Source of the DNA: IMCC2047 sp041395865
GTDB lineage: Bacteria > Pseudomonadota > Gammaproteobacteria > Pseudomonadales > IMCC2047
DNA length: 64,000 bases
Assembly: GCA_041395865.1 (NCBI GenBank)
Contig: JAWKZQ010000004.1
Location: forward strand, 62,001-126,000
Direction: 5' to 3'
A program made the translations under genes and the position numbers. Position 1 is the stretch's first letter. Every line of letters starts with the position of its first letter. The notes under the pieces are model-generated. The model saw only the letters and a list, made by a program, of their open reading frames with translations. It searched no databases and was not told the DNA's origin. Of this stretch, positions 17,105 to 25,656 are shown piece by piece.

Positions 17105-20074
17105 CTACAAACTCAATTGCTGGTAGGTTTCACCATTTCGCAGTGCTTTCACGTTTTCAGCATTGCTGATAACAGCCGTACTGGCCTGCTCAGGCTTAAG
17201 GTAAATATTGGCAACCCGTTTGAGATCCTCCAATACCACACCCAGCACGCGCTGGCGAAAACGGGTGCGCTGCTCTGGCGTACGCCCAAAGAGGTTATTA
17301 TGGAAAGCCTGCTTAGCCTCGCCAGCTGGCGAAGCCGGCTTGTCGATACTGCTTACTACGCCCAGAATAGCTTCCTCAAGCGCCTGGGCCTTATGATCAG
17401 TCTCCAGCAGCCAGCTTAGGGACGCATCAAAGTCATCCAGGGTTTCCTGGCACCGGGGGTCACGATAAGAATAAAAACGGAAAGCCGCACAGGCCGAATC
17501 CTGACTGGCACCGCCACCGTAAGCACCGCCCTGCTCCCGGATCACCCGATGCAGATAGCCATTTTTAAGAAACTCACCCAACACCGTTAATGCCGCGGCG
17601 TCCTCATGCTCAACAGGAACCGTTGGATAAGCTTTTGCACAGAAACTCACCTGAGTGCTTGTTGTCCAGGCCTGCCTGACGGGTTTTCTCACCTGTGCAA
17701 GCCCGAATGGCTCGAAGCTCTCTGTTTCAAAGCCCACCCCCTGCCAGCACTGGGCAAAGGTTTTGGCATAGTCCGCCTGATGCTCAGCCTCGCCGATCAA
17801 GAGCACTTGGCGCGGCGCCGCCAACACTTTTTTATGTAATTCCTTGATTTTGCCGATCAGGCCGGCAACGGCTTGATCGCCGTCAGCCTTAAACGCATCA
17901 TCCAATTTCTTAAGGTTGCTGATACCCTGCAAACCGGTCAGGCGATGCGTCATTTCAGCTGCCGGGCTCATCCCGCTGCAGGCTGCCTGCATGGCCAAAG
18001 AATGGCCGTTACCCGTTACACTTTGCTCGGCCATTGCGCGACGCTGGGCAATGAGGTCACAGATACGCTCCGTCTCATCGAAACGCACCTGTGTCAGCGT
18101 ATCGCGAACCAGCTCGCAAAGCCCCGGGTAATTTCGCGCCAACGCTTTGGCTGAAAGCGTGATATAGCCCTTAACATCCTGTTCATTATTAATTTTTCCC
18201 CGCACGCTGCTTGATGCATGAATGCTGCCGGCGACCTGAGACTGCCAGGCCTGCACTTCAAGATAATCACGCTCGCCAACACCCAGCTCCGTCAAACAGC
18301 TTGTGTAATAGGGCAAAATCTCAAGCAACTCAGGCTCCAGCCGGGGAAGATCAATCACAAGCTGCTGATAAGCCAGCCCATTGGTTCCCTGTACAAAATA
18401 GTGACAGGGCATAATGCCGATCTCCACCGCCTTGCCCTCGGCAATTTTCATCTCCAGAGGCACGTCCTCAATGGTAACCTTGGGCAGGATTTCCACATCG
18501 TCAACCTGCGCCTGACGAGCAGCCAGCGCCTTGGTTTGCTCGATGATTTGTTGCGCCTCTGCCTCTGTCAATGCAGCTTTCTTTTTTGCCAAACGTTGGG
18601 CCTCGGCAGCCGCCTTGCGTTGATCCAGCTCAGCATCGGGCAACAGGCTCAGGCGCACCCGGTGCATGTTATTCAGCAATTGCCGGGTAAGCCCCTTGAT
18701 GTATTCAGGGTTTTTAATTTCTTCGCGTAGCTGCTCTAAAACAGGATCGATATTCAGCGCTTCAATGGTATCGCCGCGATGAATAGCTGCCGGCAAGCCG
18801 GACAAAATCAGCCCCAGGCCATAGGGCATACCATCACCGCGCACTTCGCGCTGTGTCAGCTCTAACTGATGCAACACGGCCTCAACACGCTCTTTTTCAA
18901 CACCCTGCTCGGCAACCTGTTGCAAAGTATCCAGCACCAGCTTCTCGAAAGCCTGCGCCTGCTCAGCCGTACTGCCCTCCAGGCCGCACATAAAGCACAT
19001 CTCACGATTGGAGTCCTCAAGTCCGCAGAGAGCCGAAGGCGCGCTGCCCAATTTGGTCACTTCCAGCGCATGGCGCAACGGGGAAGAACTATCGCTGAGC
19101 AGCACGTTGGAGAGCAAATGCGCCTCCATCTGGGAGTAAAGATCCGTACTCTCACCCAACAGCCAGGCCAGCACGTGATGAACCTTCTGTGGGTCGTTAT
19201 CTTCCGCAGCATAAAACTCCTGAATGGCAACCGGCGCCGCATAACGCTTCTCAAAGGGCACTGAGATGGACTTATCCAGGCGCTTGAAACGCTGCAGGGC
19301 CTGTTCATGGAAACGCTGCTGCAATGCCTCAGCGGGAATATCCCCGAAGGTCATGAAAATAGCATTGGATGGATGGTAGTGAGTGCGGTAAAACGCCACC
19401 AGCTGCTCATAGCTCAGGTTGGGAATATCCTCAGGCTCGCCACCGCTATTGAAGTGATAGGTCGTCTCAGGGTACAGGTATTTGGTGACTGTTTGCCAAA
19501 GCGTGGAAACGGTAGAGCTCATGGCGCCTTTCATTTCGTTAAAAACGACGCCTTTGTAGACCAGGTCCGAGTTCGGGTTTTCCGGCTCGGCAAACTCGAC
19601 ACGATGCCCTTCCTGCGCAAAATCCAGCGGGTCGAGGCGCGAGAAAAATACCGCATCCAGATACACATCCAGCAGATTATTGAAATCCTTTTTATTCTGG
19701 CTCGCGAAGGGATAAGCCGTCCAATCCGAGCTGGTAAAGGCATTCATGAAGGTATTCAAGGAACGCCGCAGCATCATGAAGAAGGGGTCGCGCACAGGAA
19801 ATTTCTCGCTACCGCACAAAGCGGTGTGCTCAAGAATATGCGCCACGCCACGGGAATCCATCGGCACCGTACGCAGGGCAACCAGGAACACATTTTCCGA
19901 GCTGTCACTGGCCAGGTGGTAATGCACGGCACCCGTTTCGGTATGCTCAAACTCCTGAACCTCCAGGTTCAGGGATTCAATAAACTGGCTACGCAGCCAG
20001 CGAAAAGCATGATGGGACTTGACGGCAGATTCGGTGCGACTCAAAACGGACTCTCCAGACGATGAATTTCTCAA
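17105..20074 (-). CDS. M16C (PreP-like) insulinase-family zinc metallopeptidase
   Basis: A 989-residue single-chain inverzincin, resembling presequence protease/falcilysin-type peptidases that degrade oligopeptides in a closed chamber. The inverted zinc motif HILEH is at residues 79-83, followed by the distal Glu region GVVFNEMKGAMS. A long helical linker (about residues 480-530, Ala/Lys/Glu rich) separates the halves, and the inactive C-terminal half carries GGAYGGGASQ. No signal peptide is seen, so it is probably cytosolic. It starts two bases after the msrB stop, suggesting co-translation. Confidence 0.9.
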   Translation of the reverse strand: MRNSSSGESVLSRTESAVKSHHAFRWLRSQFIESLNLEVQEFEHTETGAVHYHLASDSSENVFLVALRTVPMDSRGVAHILEHTALCGSEKFPVRDPFFMMLRRSLNTFMNAFTSSDWTAYPFASQNKKDFNNLLDVYLDAVFFSRLDPLDFAQEGHRVEFAEPENPNSDLVYKGVVFNEMKGAMSSTVSTLWQTVTKYLYPETTYHFNSGGEPEDIPNLSYEQLVAFYRTHYHPSNAIFMTFGDIPAEALQQRFHEQALQRFKRLDKSISVPFEKRYAAPVAIQEFYAAEDNDPQKVHHVLAWLLGESTDLYSQMEAHLLSNVLLSDSSSPLRHALEVTKLGSAPSALCGLEDSNREMCFMCGLEGSTAEQAQAFEKLVLDTLQQVAEQGVEKERVEAVLHQLELTQREVRGDGMPYGLGLILSGLPAAIHRGDTIEALNIDPVLEQLREEIKNPEYIKGLTRQLLNNMHRVRLSLLPDAELDQRKAAAEAQRLAKKKAALTEAEAQQIIEQTKALAARQAQVDDVEILPKVTIEDVPLEMKIAEGKAVEIGIMPCHYFVQGTNGLAYQQLVIDLPRLEPELLEILPYYTSCLTELGVGERDYLEVQAWQSQVAGSIHASSSVRGKINNEQDVKGYITLSAKALARNYPGLCELVRDTLTQVRFDETERICDLIAQRRAMAEQSVTGNGHSLAMQAACSGMSPAAEMTHRLTGLQGISNLKKLDDAFKADGDQAVAGLIGKIKELHKKVLAAPRQVLLIGEAEHQADYAKTFAQCWQGVGFETESFEPFGLAQVRKPVRQAWTTSTQVSFCAKAYPTVPVEHEDAAALTVLGEFLKNGYLHRVIREQGGAYGGGASQDSACAAFRFYSYRDPRCQETLDDFDASLSWLLETDHKAQALEEAILGVVSSIDKPASPAGEAKQAFHNNLFGRTPEQRTRFRQRVLGVVLEDLKRVANIYLKPEQASTAVISNAENVKALRNGETYQQLSL

Positions 20075-20076
20075 AC

Positions 20077-20568
20077 TTATTTGCAGCCACAGGAGCCGCT
20101 ACCACAACCCCCCTTTTCTGCGGGTTGTTCTGGCTGCCAGCCTTTAACGCCGCCGGCCTGCTGAACAGGCGCATCCTCGCGTTCTTCGAAACTCAGCGCC
20201 AGTGAATTGATGCAATAGCGCAACCCGGTCGGCTCAGGGCCGTCTTCGAAGACATGTCCAAGGTTGGCATCGCAACAATTACAAACCACCTGCGTGCGCT
20301 GCAAACCATGACTATCATCCTGAGCTTCGCCAATAGCCTCAGCCTTTAACGGCGAAAAGAAACAGGGCCAACCGCACTTGTGTTCAAACTTGGCAGTAGA
20401 ATCAAACAGGGGCTCCCCGCAACATGCACAGGAATAAACACCCTCTTTCTCCGATAAGGCAAACTCATTGGAGTATGGCGGCTCAGTGAAATTACGTCGC
20501 GTCACCATGAACTGCTTATGATCGAGAAGCGCCTGCCACTCCTCATCGGTTTTAATCACTTTTTTCAT
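20077..20568 (-). CDS. msrB: Peptide-methionine (R)-S-oxide reductase
   Basis: Reduces Met-R-sulfoxide in proteins. The 163 residues have the structural zinc CxxC pairs (CACCGEP and CNCCDANLGH), the GWPCF region and the catalytic Cys in GLRYCINSLAL. The C-terminus is extended past the domain and ends in GGCGSGSCGCK, a cysteine/glycine tail that may bind metal. No signal peptide. It is the first gene of a two-gene unit with the M16C peptidase. Confidence 0.95.
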   Translation of the reverse strand: MKKVIKTDEEWQALLDHKQFMVTRRNFTEPPYSNEFALSEKEGVYSCACCGEPLFDSTAKFEHKCGWPCFFSPLKAEAIGEAQDDSHGLQRTQVVCNCCDANLGHVFEDGPEPTGLRYCINSLALSFEEREDAPVQQAGGVKGWQPEQPAEKGGCGSGSCGCK

Positions 20569-20597
20569 AATTCCTCCCAGGTTAACCTCGAACTATA

Positions 20598-21542
20598 TCA
20601 GGTCACATTAGTAATTGCTTTAACAGGTAAAGCGGCAAATCCGCCCTGCTTAAAATGTAAAACTTTCAACGACCGCTGCTCATCGGCGTCGGCAAAAGCA
20701 AGCGGATTTGGCAAACGCTGCGCAAGCGTCAATGCAGGGCAATATTCGCTAACCAAAGCCTGCAAGAACGCTGGCGACTGATCAGGGTCATTCGAGCACG
20801 CCAAAATATCAGCCTGCTCGGCCAGCAGCCCTGATAACTGCCTGAACACCCGTGGATAATCCTTACCAGAAACAAAGCTCCCCGGCTGATAGCTTGGCGG
20901 ATCAATAATCACCAAGTCGAAGGGGCCCAGCCGTTTTAGTTTACCCCACGACCGAAAAATATCGCGAGCAAAAAACTTCACTCCGTTCATCTCATGCTTA
21001 TTTAACCGATGACTTTCCCGGCCTCGATTCAAAGACACCCTGCTCAGGTCCATATTTACGACAGAGTCGGCACCGCCCGCAATCGCTGCAACCGAAAAAG
21101 CACAGGTGTAGGAAAACAAATTCAAGACCCTTTTTCCGTTCGCATGAGTCCTTACCCACTGCCTGGCCTCAGCCATATCCAAAAACAAACCGGTATGCAT
21201 ACCGACCGAAAAATCCAGCGGGTATTGAAGCCCTCGCTCCGTAACAGCAAAGCGTTCAACAGGTTTACCCCAAAGCGTTTTAAACAGGGCTGGTTTTTGG
21301 GATCGATCCTGGATAACAATCGACTCAGCATCGGCGGGCATCACCCCCTGGAGCTGCCTTACCAAGGCCACTTCCCAACTGGCATCCTGTGTTTTATATA
21401 AGGTGACCAGGATGACCGGGCAAAGCCAGTCGATGCTTAAAAATTCAAAACCGGGGCACAAGCCACCGCGGCCATGAAACAGCCTTTGTGGCTCTCGATC
21501 AATAAATTTCAACCCTGCTATAACTGAAGCTATTTCCGGCAA
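20598..21542 (-). CDS. Class I SAM-dependent (rRNA cytosine-C5-type) methyltransferase
   Basis: A 314-residue methyltransferase of the COG1092 type, related to RlmI and the RlmKL C-terminal domain. The SAM-binding motif NLFSYTCAFSVAAIAGGA and the catalytic FDLVIIDPPSY are intact, and the segment VGMHTGLFLDMAEARQWV is typical. It lacks the N-terminal PUA domain of RlmI. The substrate is probably 23S rRNA but is not fixed by sequence. Confidence 0.8.
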   Translation of the reverse strand: MPEIASVIAGLKFIDREPQRLFHGRGGLCPGFEFLSIDWLCPVILVTLYKTQDASWEVALVRQLQGVMPADAESIVIQDRSQKPALFKTLWGKPVERFAVTERGLQYPLDFSVGMHTGLFLDMAEARQWVRTHANGKRVLNLFSYTCAFSVAAIAGGADSVVNMDLSRVSLNRGRESHRLNKHEMNGVKFFARDIFRSWGKLKRLGPFDLVIIDPPSYQPGSFVSGKDYPRVFRQLSGLLAEQADILACSNDPDQSPAFLQALVSEYCPALTLAQRLPNPLAFADADEQRSLKVLHFKQGGFAALPVKAITNVT

Positions 21543-21682
21543 AACAAACCTACATTTTTTTTAATTTCAAATAATTAACTGCACTACCTAATTTAAACGT
21601 CAGGAATTGTAATAAATACTTAATTTGCATTACATCAATCCAGGCATTAACGTTAAAGACAGGAGTGTTCTGGAGCAGAGCA

Positions 21683-21847
21683 ATGTTATCAACCGAAGAA
21701 AAAAACGAGCAAAAAATGCAGGAAAATTCTACAACTGACTTTCATGGCGCCGCAATTATCGACAGCAATGGACACGAAGTCCCCATCACTGAAGAAATGG
21801 TCCAAAAAGCCTGCGAAGAACTGGAAGAAAACAGACAGAAATCCTGA
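21683..21847 (+). CDS. PA1571-family small protein
   Basis: A 54-residue polar protein with the family core HGAAIIDSNGHEVPITEEMV followed by a short helix (QKACEELEENRQ). The function of the family is unknown. The ATG at 21683 has GGAG ten bases upstream and is preferred to an in-frame GTG at 21665. It is convergent with pdxB, with 14 bases between them. Confidence 0.75.
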   Translation: MLSTEEKNEQKMQENSTTDFHGAAIIDSNGHEVPITEEMVQKACEELEENRQKS

Positions 21848-21861
21848 TCGTACAGGCCGGC

Positions 21862-23010
21862 CTAACAGTCGGCCTCGCATTTAAAGCCAAAAGCGCTTAA
21901 TGCACCTTCAAGCGACTCATCCCGCTCACTCAACCTTACCTTTGTAACACCGAACTCGCGGCGAACCGGGTAATTTTTCCTTAATGCATCAAAACTTCCA
22001 GCCCTGTTTTTATTGTTTTCTGTCATGACCTGCCGGAAAGCATGGTCGTCACGCAGCACATCGTAAGCTTGCGTCACCATCTGGCAGGCTTTTTCAAAGT
22101 GATCCCCCAACGCCGCAGCAGCCTCCAGGGCATCCCCTTCAGGAAGCAATGTGCTGACATCCAGCTTCCGCGGCAAATTAAAATGCTGGCACATGGCCTC
22201 ATAAACCAGTAAGGTGCCATTGACCTTGCCATCAAGGCTGTAGCCGGCAATATGCGGCGTTGCAACAGCGACTCGAGCCAGCAAAGGCAAGCTAATATCA
22301 GGCTCCCCCTCCCAAACATCCAACACAGCCGTCACGTCATCCCGCTCGTTCAGCAACTCGAGCAAGGCCTGGTTATCAATAACGGAACCCCGAGCAGAAT
22401 TAACCAGGATAGTCCCAGGCCTGAGGAGCGGTAAATTCAACGCATTAAACAGGTGCCAGGTTGGATGTTCGCCGTTTTTTTCCAGCGGCGTGTGCAGGGT
22501 AATCACATCAGACTCGGCAATTAACTCATCCAGGTGTACCCGGCCCGGCAGTTCAAGGTCATCGTTCAAAGGATCGGTGCAAAGACATCGAACCCCCAAC
22601 GCCTCAAGACGACTTTTCAGTCGCCCGCCGACATTGCCGACACCGACAATACCCACACAGCGTTCCCGCAAATCAAAATGCTGCTGCCGGGATAGCGTTA
22701 CCAGCGCGCTCAGCACATAGTCGACAACGGCATTGGCATTACAGCCTGGCGCCGCACTGAAGGCTATATCATTAGCCCGCAACCAGGCTTGGTCTACATG
22801 GTCCGTACCAATTGTGCAGGTACCAACAAAACGAACTTTGGAACCCGCTAACAGCTGCTTATCAACCTTCGTAATCGAGCGCACCAGCAGGACCTCTGCA
22901 TCGCGCACATGATGAGGAGTTATTGCACGACCGGCGCAGGTTTCCACCACCCCGAACTCGCCAAAAACTTCATTGACCAGGGGGATATTCTCATCGGCGA
23001 TAATTTTCAT
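21862..23010 (-). CDS. pdxB: Erythronate-4-phosphate dehydrogenase
   Basis: Second step of deoxyxylulose-5-phosphate-dependent pyridoxal phosphate synthesis: oxidises 4-phosphoerythronate with NAD. The 382 residues have the D-2-hydroxyacid dehydrogenase fold: NAD motif GIVGVGNVGGRL, active-site Arg in LVNSARGSVID, and the His in ATPHIAGYSLDGK. A C-terminal PdxB dimerisation domain starts at about residue 290. The ATG at 23010 is used; an in-frame TTG lies two codons upstream, and neither has a strong ribosome binding site. Confidence 0.95.
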   Translation of the reverse strand: MKIIADENIPLVNEVFGEFGVVETCAGRAITPHHVRDAEVLLVRSITKVDKQLLAGSKVRFVGTCTIGTDHVDQAWLRANDIAFSAAPGCNANAVVDYVLSALVTLSRQQHFDLRERCVGIVGVGNVGGRLKSRLEALGVRCLCTDPLNDDLELPGRVHLDELIAESDVITLHTPLEKNGEHPTWHLFNALNLPLLRPGTILVNSARGSVIDNQALLELLNERDDVTAVLDVWEGEPDISLPLLARVAVATPHIAGYSLDGKVNGTLLVYEAMCQHFNLPRKLDVSTLLPEGDALEAAAALGDHFEKACQMVTQAYDVLRDDHAFRQVMTENNKNRAGSFDALRKNYPVRREFGVTKVRLSERDESLEGALSAFGFKCEADC

Positions 23011-23205
23011 TGGCAAGGTACAAAGCGTGTAGAGGGAAATTGCAGGCCATTATCTCTTTTTACAGGGAAATGGCCAGCCTGAGCCAACCGCATTCAAGAA
23101 AAACGTCTGTTTTTTTTACAAAACCAGTGCAAGCCCAGGAACAAAATACAGCAACCTATTGAAATAAAACAACTTATTAACAATGGCGCAGTTAATGCAT
23201 TTCTA

Positions 23206-23333
23206 TATAGTGTCAATGTCCGAAAGGGCAACTTAATGCCAGCACTCATTCGGGCATGGTGTAAAGATAAGAAGATTTACCCCCAAATCTCCTCATTCGA
23301 CCAATTGACCTTCCCCTGCCAATTGGTCGTTTT
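23206..23333 (+). ncRNA. Candidate small RNA between pdxB and tRNA-Glu
   Basis: A 380-base gap without a credible gene. On the plus strand a TATAGT (23206-23211) is followed about 90 bases later by a perfect 10-bp inverted repeat (CGACCAATTG at 23298-23307 with CAATTGGTCG at 23320-23329) and then four T. This could be a transcript of about 115 bases. No -35 is evident and no named RNA family was recognised. Confidence 0.3.
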
Positions 23334-23355
23334 GTATGTGAGGGAAATTAAACGC

Positions 23356-23389
23356 AAAAAAAAACCGCCCAATCATGAGCGGTTTTTTT
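23356..23389. terminator. Terminator after the tRNA pair
   Basis: AAACCGC and GCGGTTT around a ten-base loop with A/T runs on both flanks. It ends the tRNA transcript on the minus strand and would also stop a plus-strand transcript from the candidate sRNA. Confidence 0.8.
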
Positions 23390-23393
23390 ATGA

Positions 23394-23469
23394 TGGCGTC
23401 CCCTAGGGGAGTCGAACCCCTGTTACCGCCGTGAAAGGGCGGTGTCCTAGGCCTCTAGACGAAGGGGAC
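23394..23469 (-). tRNA. tRNA-Glu (TTC)
   Basis: A 76-base cloverleaf: acceptor GTCCCCT paired with AGGGGAC, anticodon loop CTTTCAC with anticodon TTC, T-arm GGGGTTCGACTCCCC and encoded CCA. Confidence 0.97.
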
Positions 23470-23484
23470 AAATCCTTCTAAAAA

Positions 23485-23560
23485 TGGTGGAGCTAAGCGG
23501 GATCGAACCGCTGACCTCAACACTGCCAGTGTTGCGCTCTCCCAGCTGAGCTATAGCCCC
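23485..23560 (-). tRNA. tRNA-Ala (GGC)
   Basis: A 76-base cloverleaf: acceptor GGGGCTA with TAGCTCC, anticodon stem CAACA/TGTTG, loop CTGGCAG giving anticodon GGC, T-arm AGCGGTTCGATCCCGCT and encoded CCA. It is 15 bases upstream of tRNA-Glu in the same transcript. Confidence 0.97.
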
Positions 23561-23573
23561 GAAAGAGGTGCGC

Positions 23574-23602
23574 ATATTAAGCACTGGCCGGGGCGCTGTC
23601 AA
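23574..23602 (-). promoter_or_regulatory. Promoter of the tRNA-Ala/tRNA-Glu operon
   Basis: TTGACA (23597-23602) and TAATAT (23574-23579) with a 17-base spacer, and a GC-rich discriminator GCGCACC as in stringently controlled promoters. The -35 lies inside a near-perfect 15-bp inverted repeat (23583-23597 with 23602-23616, one G-T pair). Confidence 0.85.
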
Positions 23603-23646
23603 GCGCTCCGGCCAGTAAAAAAGCACTAAAATCGGTTCACGTAAAA

Positions 23647-25032
23647 CTAGAGGTTTTCTTCAGCAAATGCGGCCAGCCTGCTCCGCTCAATACTGCTGAT
23701 ATGCATGACACCGGCATGTTCAAATGTCTTGAAACGCTCAACGATATAGGTCAGCCCGGACGTCAAGGGCGTCAGGTATTTATTATCGATTTGCGCCAGG
23801 TTGCCCAGTACCACAATCTTAGAGTTCTTACCGACCCGGGTGATAATGGATTTCAACTGGAACTGGGTCAGGTTCTGGCTTTCATCGATAATGACATAAG
23901 CATTATTGATGGAGCGTCCACGCATAAAACTAAGCGTTTTGAACTGGATATTGGCTTTCTCTTTCACGTAGCTCATGCTGCCCACCGGCGACTCATCGCC
24001 ACTGTGCAGAATCTCCAGGTTATCATCGAAAGCCGCCAGCCAGGGTGCCATTTTCTCTTCCTCAGTACCCGGCAGAAAACCGATTTCCTCGGCAATAGGC
24101 GGCGTGGAACGCGCCACGATCAGTTTGCTGTATTGCTTGTCCTCGATGATTGCCTGCAGGCCCGCAGCCAGGGCGAGCAGGGTTTTACCCGAACCCGCCG
24201 GGCCGGTGATAATCGTAAGATCGATATCCGGGGAGCGTAACAGGTGACAGGCCATCGCCTGTTGCAGGTTTCTGGGTTTAAGCCCCCACAGGTCCTGGTG
24301 CATCAAGCGTTCACGGTTTAAGTCACGAATCGCAATCGAATCGCTTGCCGCGCCTTCGACGATGCCAACAAAATCTTCATCGTCATGGATAAACATGTTG
24401 GGGAAATATTCGGGGAATTGGGACCGCTCCAGATGGTGAACGGTTTTACCATCCTCGCGTACCGTTTCAACATTGCTGACCTGATCCCAGAAGCTGCCTT
24501 CGATGTAATCATAGCCATCGGCCAGCATGTCGATATCATCGAGGATTTTTTCACGGCGGTAATCCTCAACATGGCGCAACCCGGAACCCTTGGCCTTAAG
24601 GCGCATGTTGATATCCTTGGTCACAAGGCACACATAATCGTCGGGATTGTGGTATTGCAGCGCCAGGGCCACATTAATAATTTTATTGTCCTTCAGCTCC
24701 TTGGTCAGGAAGTTTGCCGCGGCCTCATGCTCAAGCTGCTGGTCAGGGAAAATTGCCAACGTTCCGCTAGGCCTTCCCTCCTCGTCGCCTGTCGGCGCTA
24801 TCTTTACACCCTCCTGAACCTGTTTGGTCGTTGCATGTTCCAGCAATCGGTCAATAGCGCCAATGGCAATGCGAGCCTCCCGACTCACGTCCTTATCCCT
24901 TCGCTCCTTGATATCGTCCAGCTCTTCGAGAACTGTCATGGGAATAATGACCTTGTGTTCATTAAAGGCGTAAATAGCCGCCGGGTCATTGAGAAGAACG
25001 TTCGTGTCGAGCACATAAATTTTACACATCAA
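23647..25032 (-). CDS. PIN-PhoH family ATPase
   Basis: A 461-residue fusion of an N-terminal PIN ribonuclease domain (YVLDTNVLLNDP with the first acidic ligand, later CLVTKDINMRLKA) and a C-terminal PhoH P-loop ATPase (Walker A GPAGSGKTLLALA, Walker B-like AYVIIDESQNLT). PhoH2-type proteins are RNA-unwinding, RNA-cleaving enzymes. Cytosolic. It is upstream of the tRNA promoter and not in an obvious operon, except possibly with the small open frame at 25069. Confidence 0.92.
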   Translation of the reverse strand: MMCKIYVLDTNVLLNDPAAIYAFNEHKVIIPMTVLEELDDIKERRDKDVSREARIAIGAIDRLLEHATTKQVQEGVKIAPTGDEEGRPSGTLAIFPDQQLEHEAAANFLTKELKDNKIINVALALQYHNPDDYVCLVTKDINMRLKAKGSGLRHVEDYRREKILDDIDMLADGYDYIEGSFWDQVSNVETVREDGKTVHHLERSQFPEYFPNMFIHDDEDFVGIVEGAASDSIAIRDLNRERLMHQDLWGLKPRNLQQAMACHLLRSPDIDLTIITGPAGSGKTLLALAAGLQAIIEDKQYSKLIVARSTPPIAEEIGFLPGTEEEKMAPWLAAFDDNLEILHSGDESPVGSMSYVKEKANIQFKTLSFMRGRSINNAYVIIDESQNLTQFQLKSIITRVGKNSKIVVLGNLAQIDNKYLTPLTSGLTYIVERFKTFEHAGVMHISSIERSRLAAFAEENL

Positions 25033-25068
25033 ATATTTTCCCCATTCTTTAAATCGGATGAAACGCTT

Positions 25069-25311
25069 TCACAGCTGATCTTTGTGATGACTTGCAACCT
25101 CCCTGGAGTGACTCATTGGTTTAGGCTGTCGCCGAAAATAGTAAACACCGGCGATGACAATTTTGCTAAACAACAGGCGCAGCACGGTTACGCCAAAACA
25201 AAACAGGCTCCACAGGCAGACATAGAAGAAAAAAATGAGTTGGTGAAGGGTGTTGGCCAGTTTATTGCCGGATTTGGCGGTAGGCAGTTTTGAAACTGGC
25301 CGGGGTTTCAT
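25069..25311 (-). CDS. Possible small membrane protein
   Basis: An 80-residue frame with a basic N-terminus (KPRPVSKLPTAKSGNK), two adjacent hydrophobic stretches (LIFFFYVCLWSLFCFGVTVL and FSKIVIAGVYYF) and a basic tail. The inside-positive hairpin topology is plausible. There is no good ribosome binding site and no family is recognised. It ends 36 bases before phoH on the same strand. Confidence 0.4.
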   Translation of the reverse strand: MKPRPVSKLPTAKSGNKLANTLHQLIFFFYVCLWSLFCFGVTVLRLLFSKIVIAGVYYFRRQPKPMSHSREVASHHKDQL

Positions 25312-25656
25312 TGCACGACCCAGGGCAATAGTTGTCGGGGCGTGCTGCTAGGGGTAGCAGCCGAAATCAGGTAAGGATGCAGGACAGGTATTGCAATATT
25401 CAGCTCAGGAAATCGCATCACTGGCAATATTTGACTCCGTAAGTTTCCATTTCTGTGACAACTCAGAAAAGCCTACTTAGTCTTCATACTAACCTAGCCT
25501 GATGACTCTGCAACGGTTTTTTTGGACTAAAAATAATGAAATTTTATGGTCGCCTTTATGCTCAACAGCTTAGCGACAAGAGTTGAAGTTTTTCTGCATG
25601 AGGTAGTGCCGGTTCCAACAGTAAAGCACCCGGCACTGCCCTCACGGCAATCAAAA
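25312..25656. other. Non-coding gap, 345 bases
   Basis: No gene supported. It contains a short perfect hairpin GCTGCTA-GGGG-TAGCAGC (25344-25361) and, next to the gltX end, an 8-bp stem AGTGCCGG/CCGGCACT with a 17-base loop and no T-run. It may hold the promoter of the phoH unit, but no clear hexamers were found. Confidence 0.5.

Noticed and set aside
23236..23406. 56-codon plus-strand frame starting PALIRAWCK
   Set aside because: It reads through a perfect hairpin, a terminator and into tRNA-Glu, so coding is improbable.
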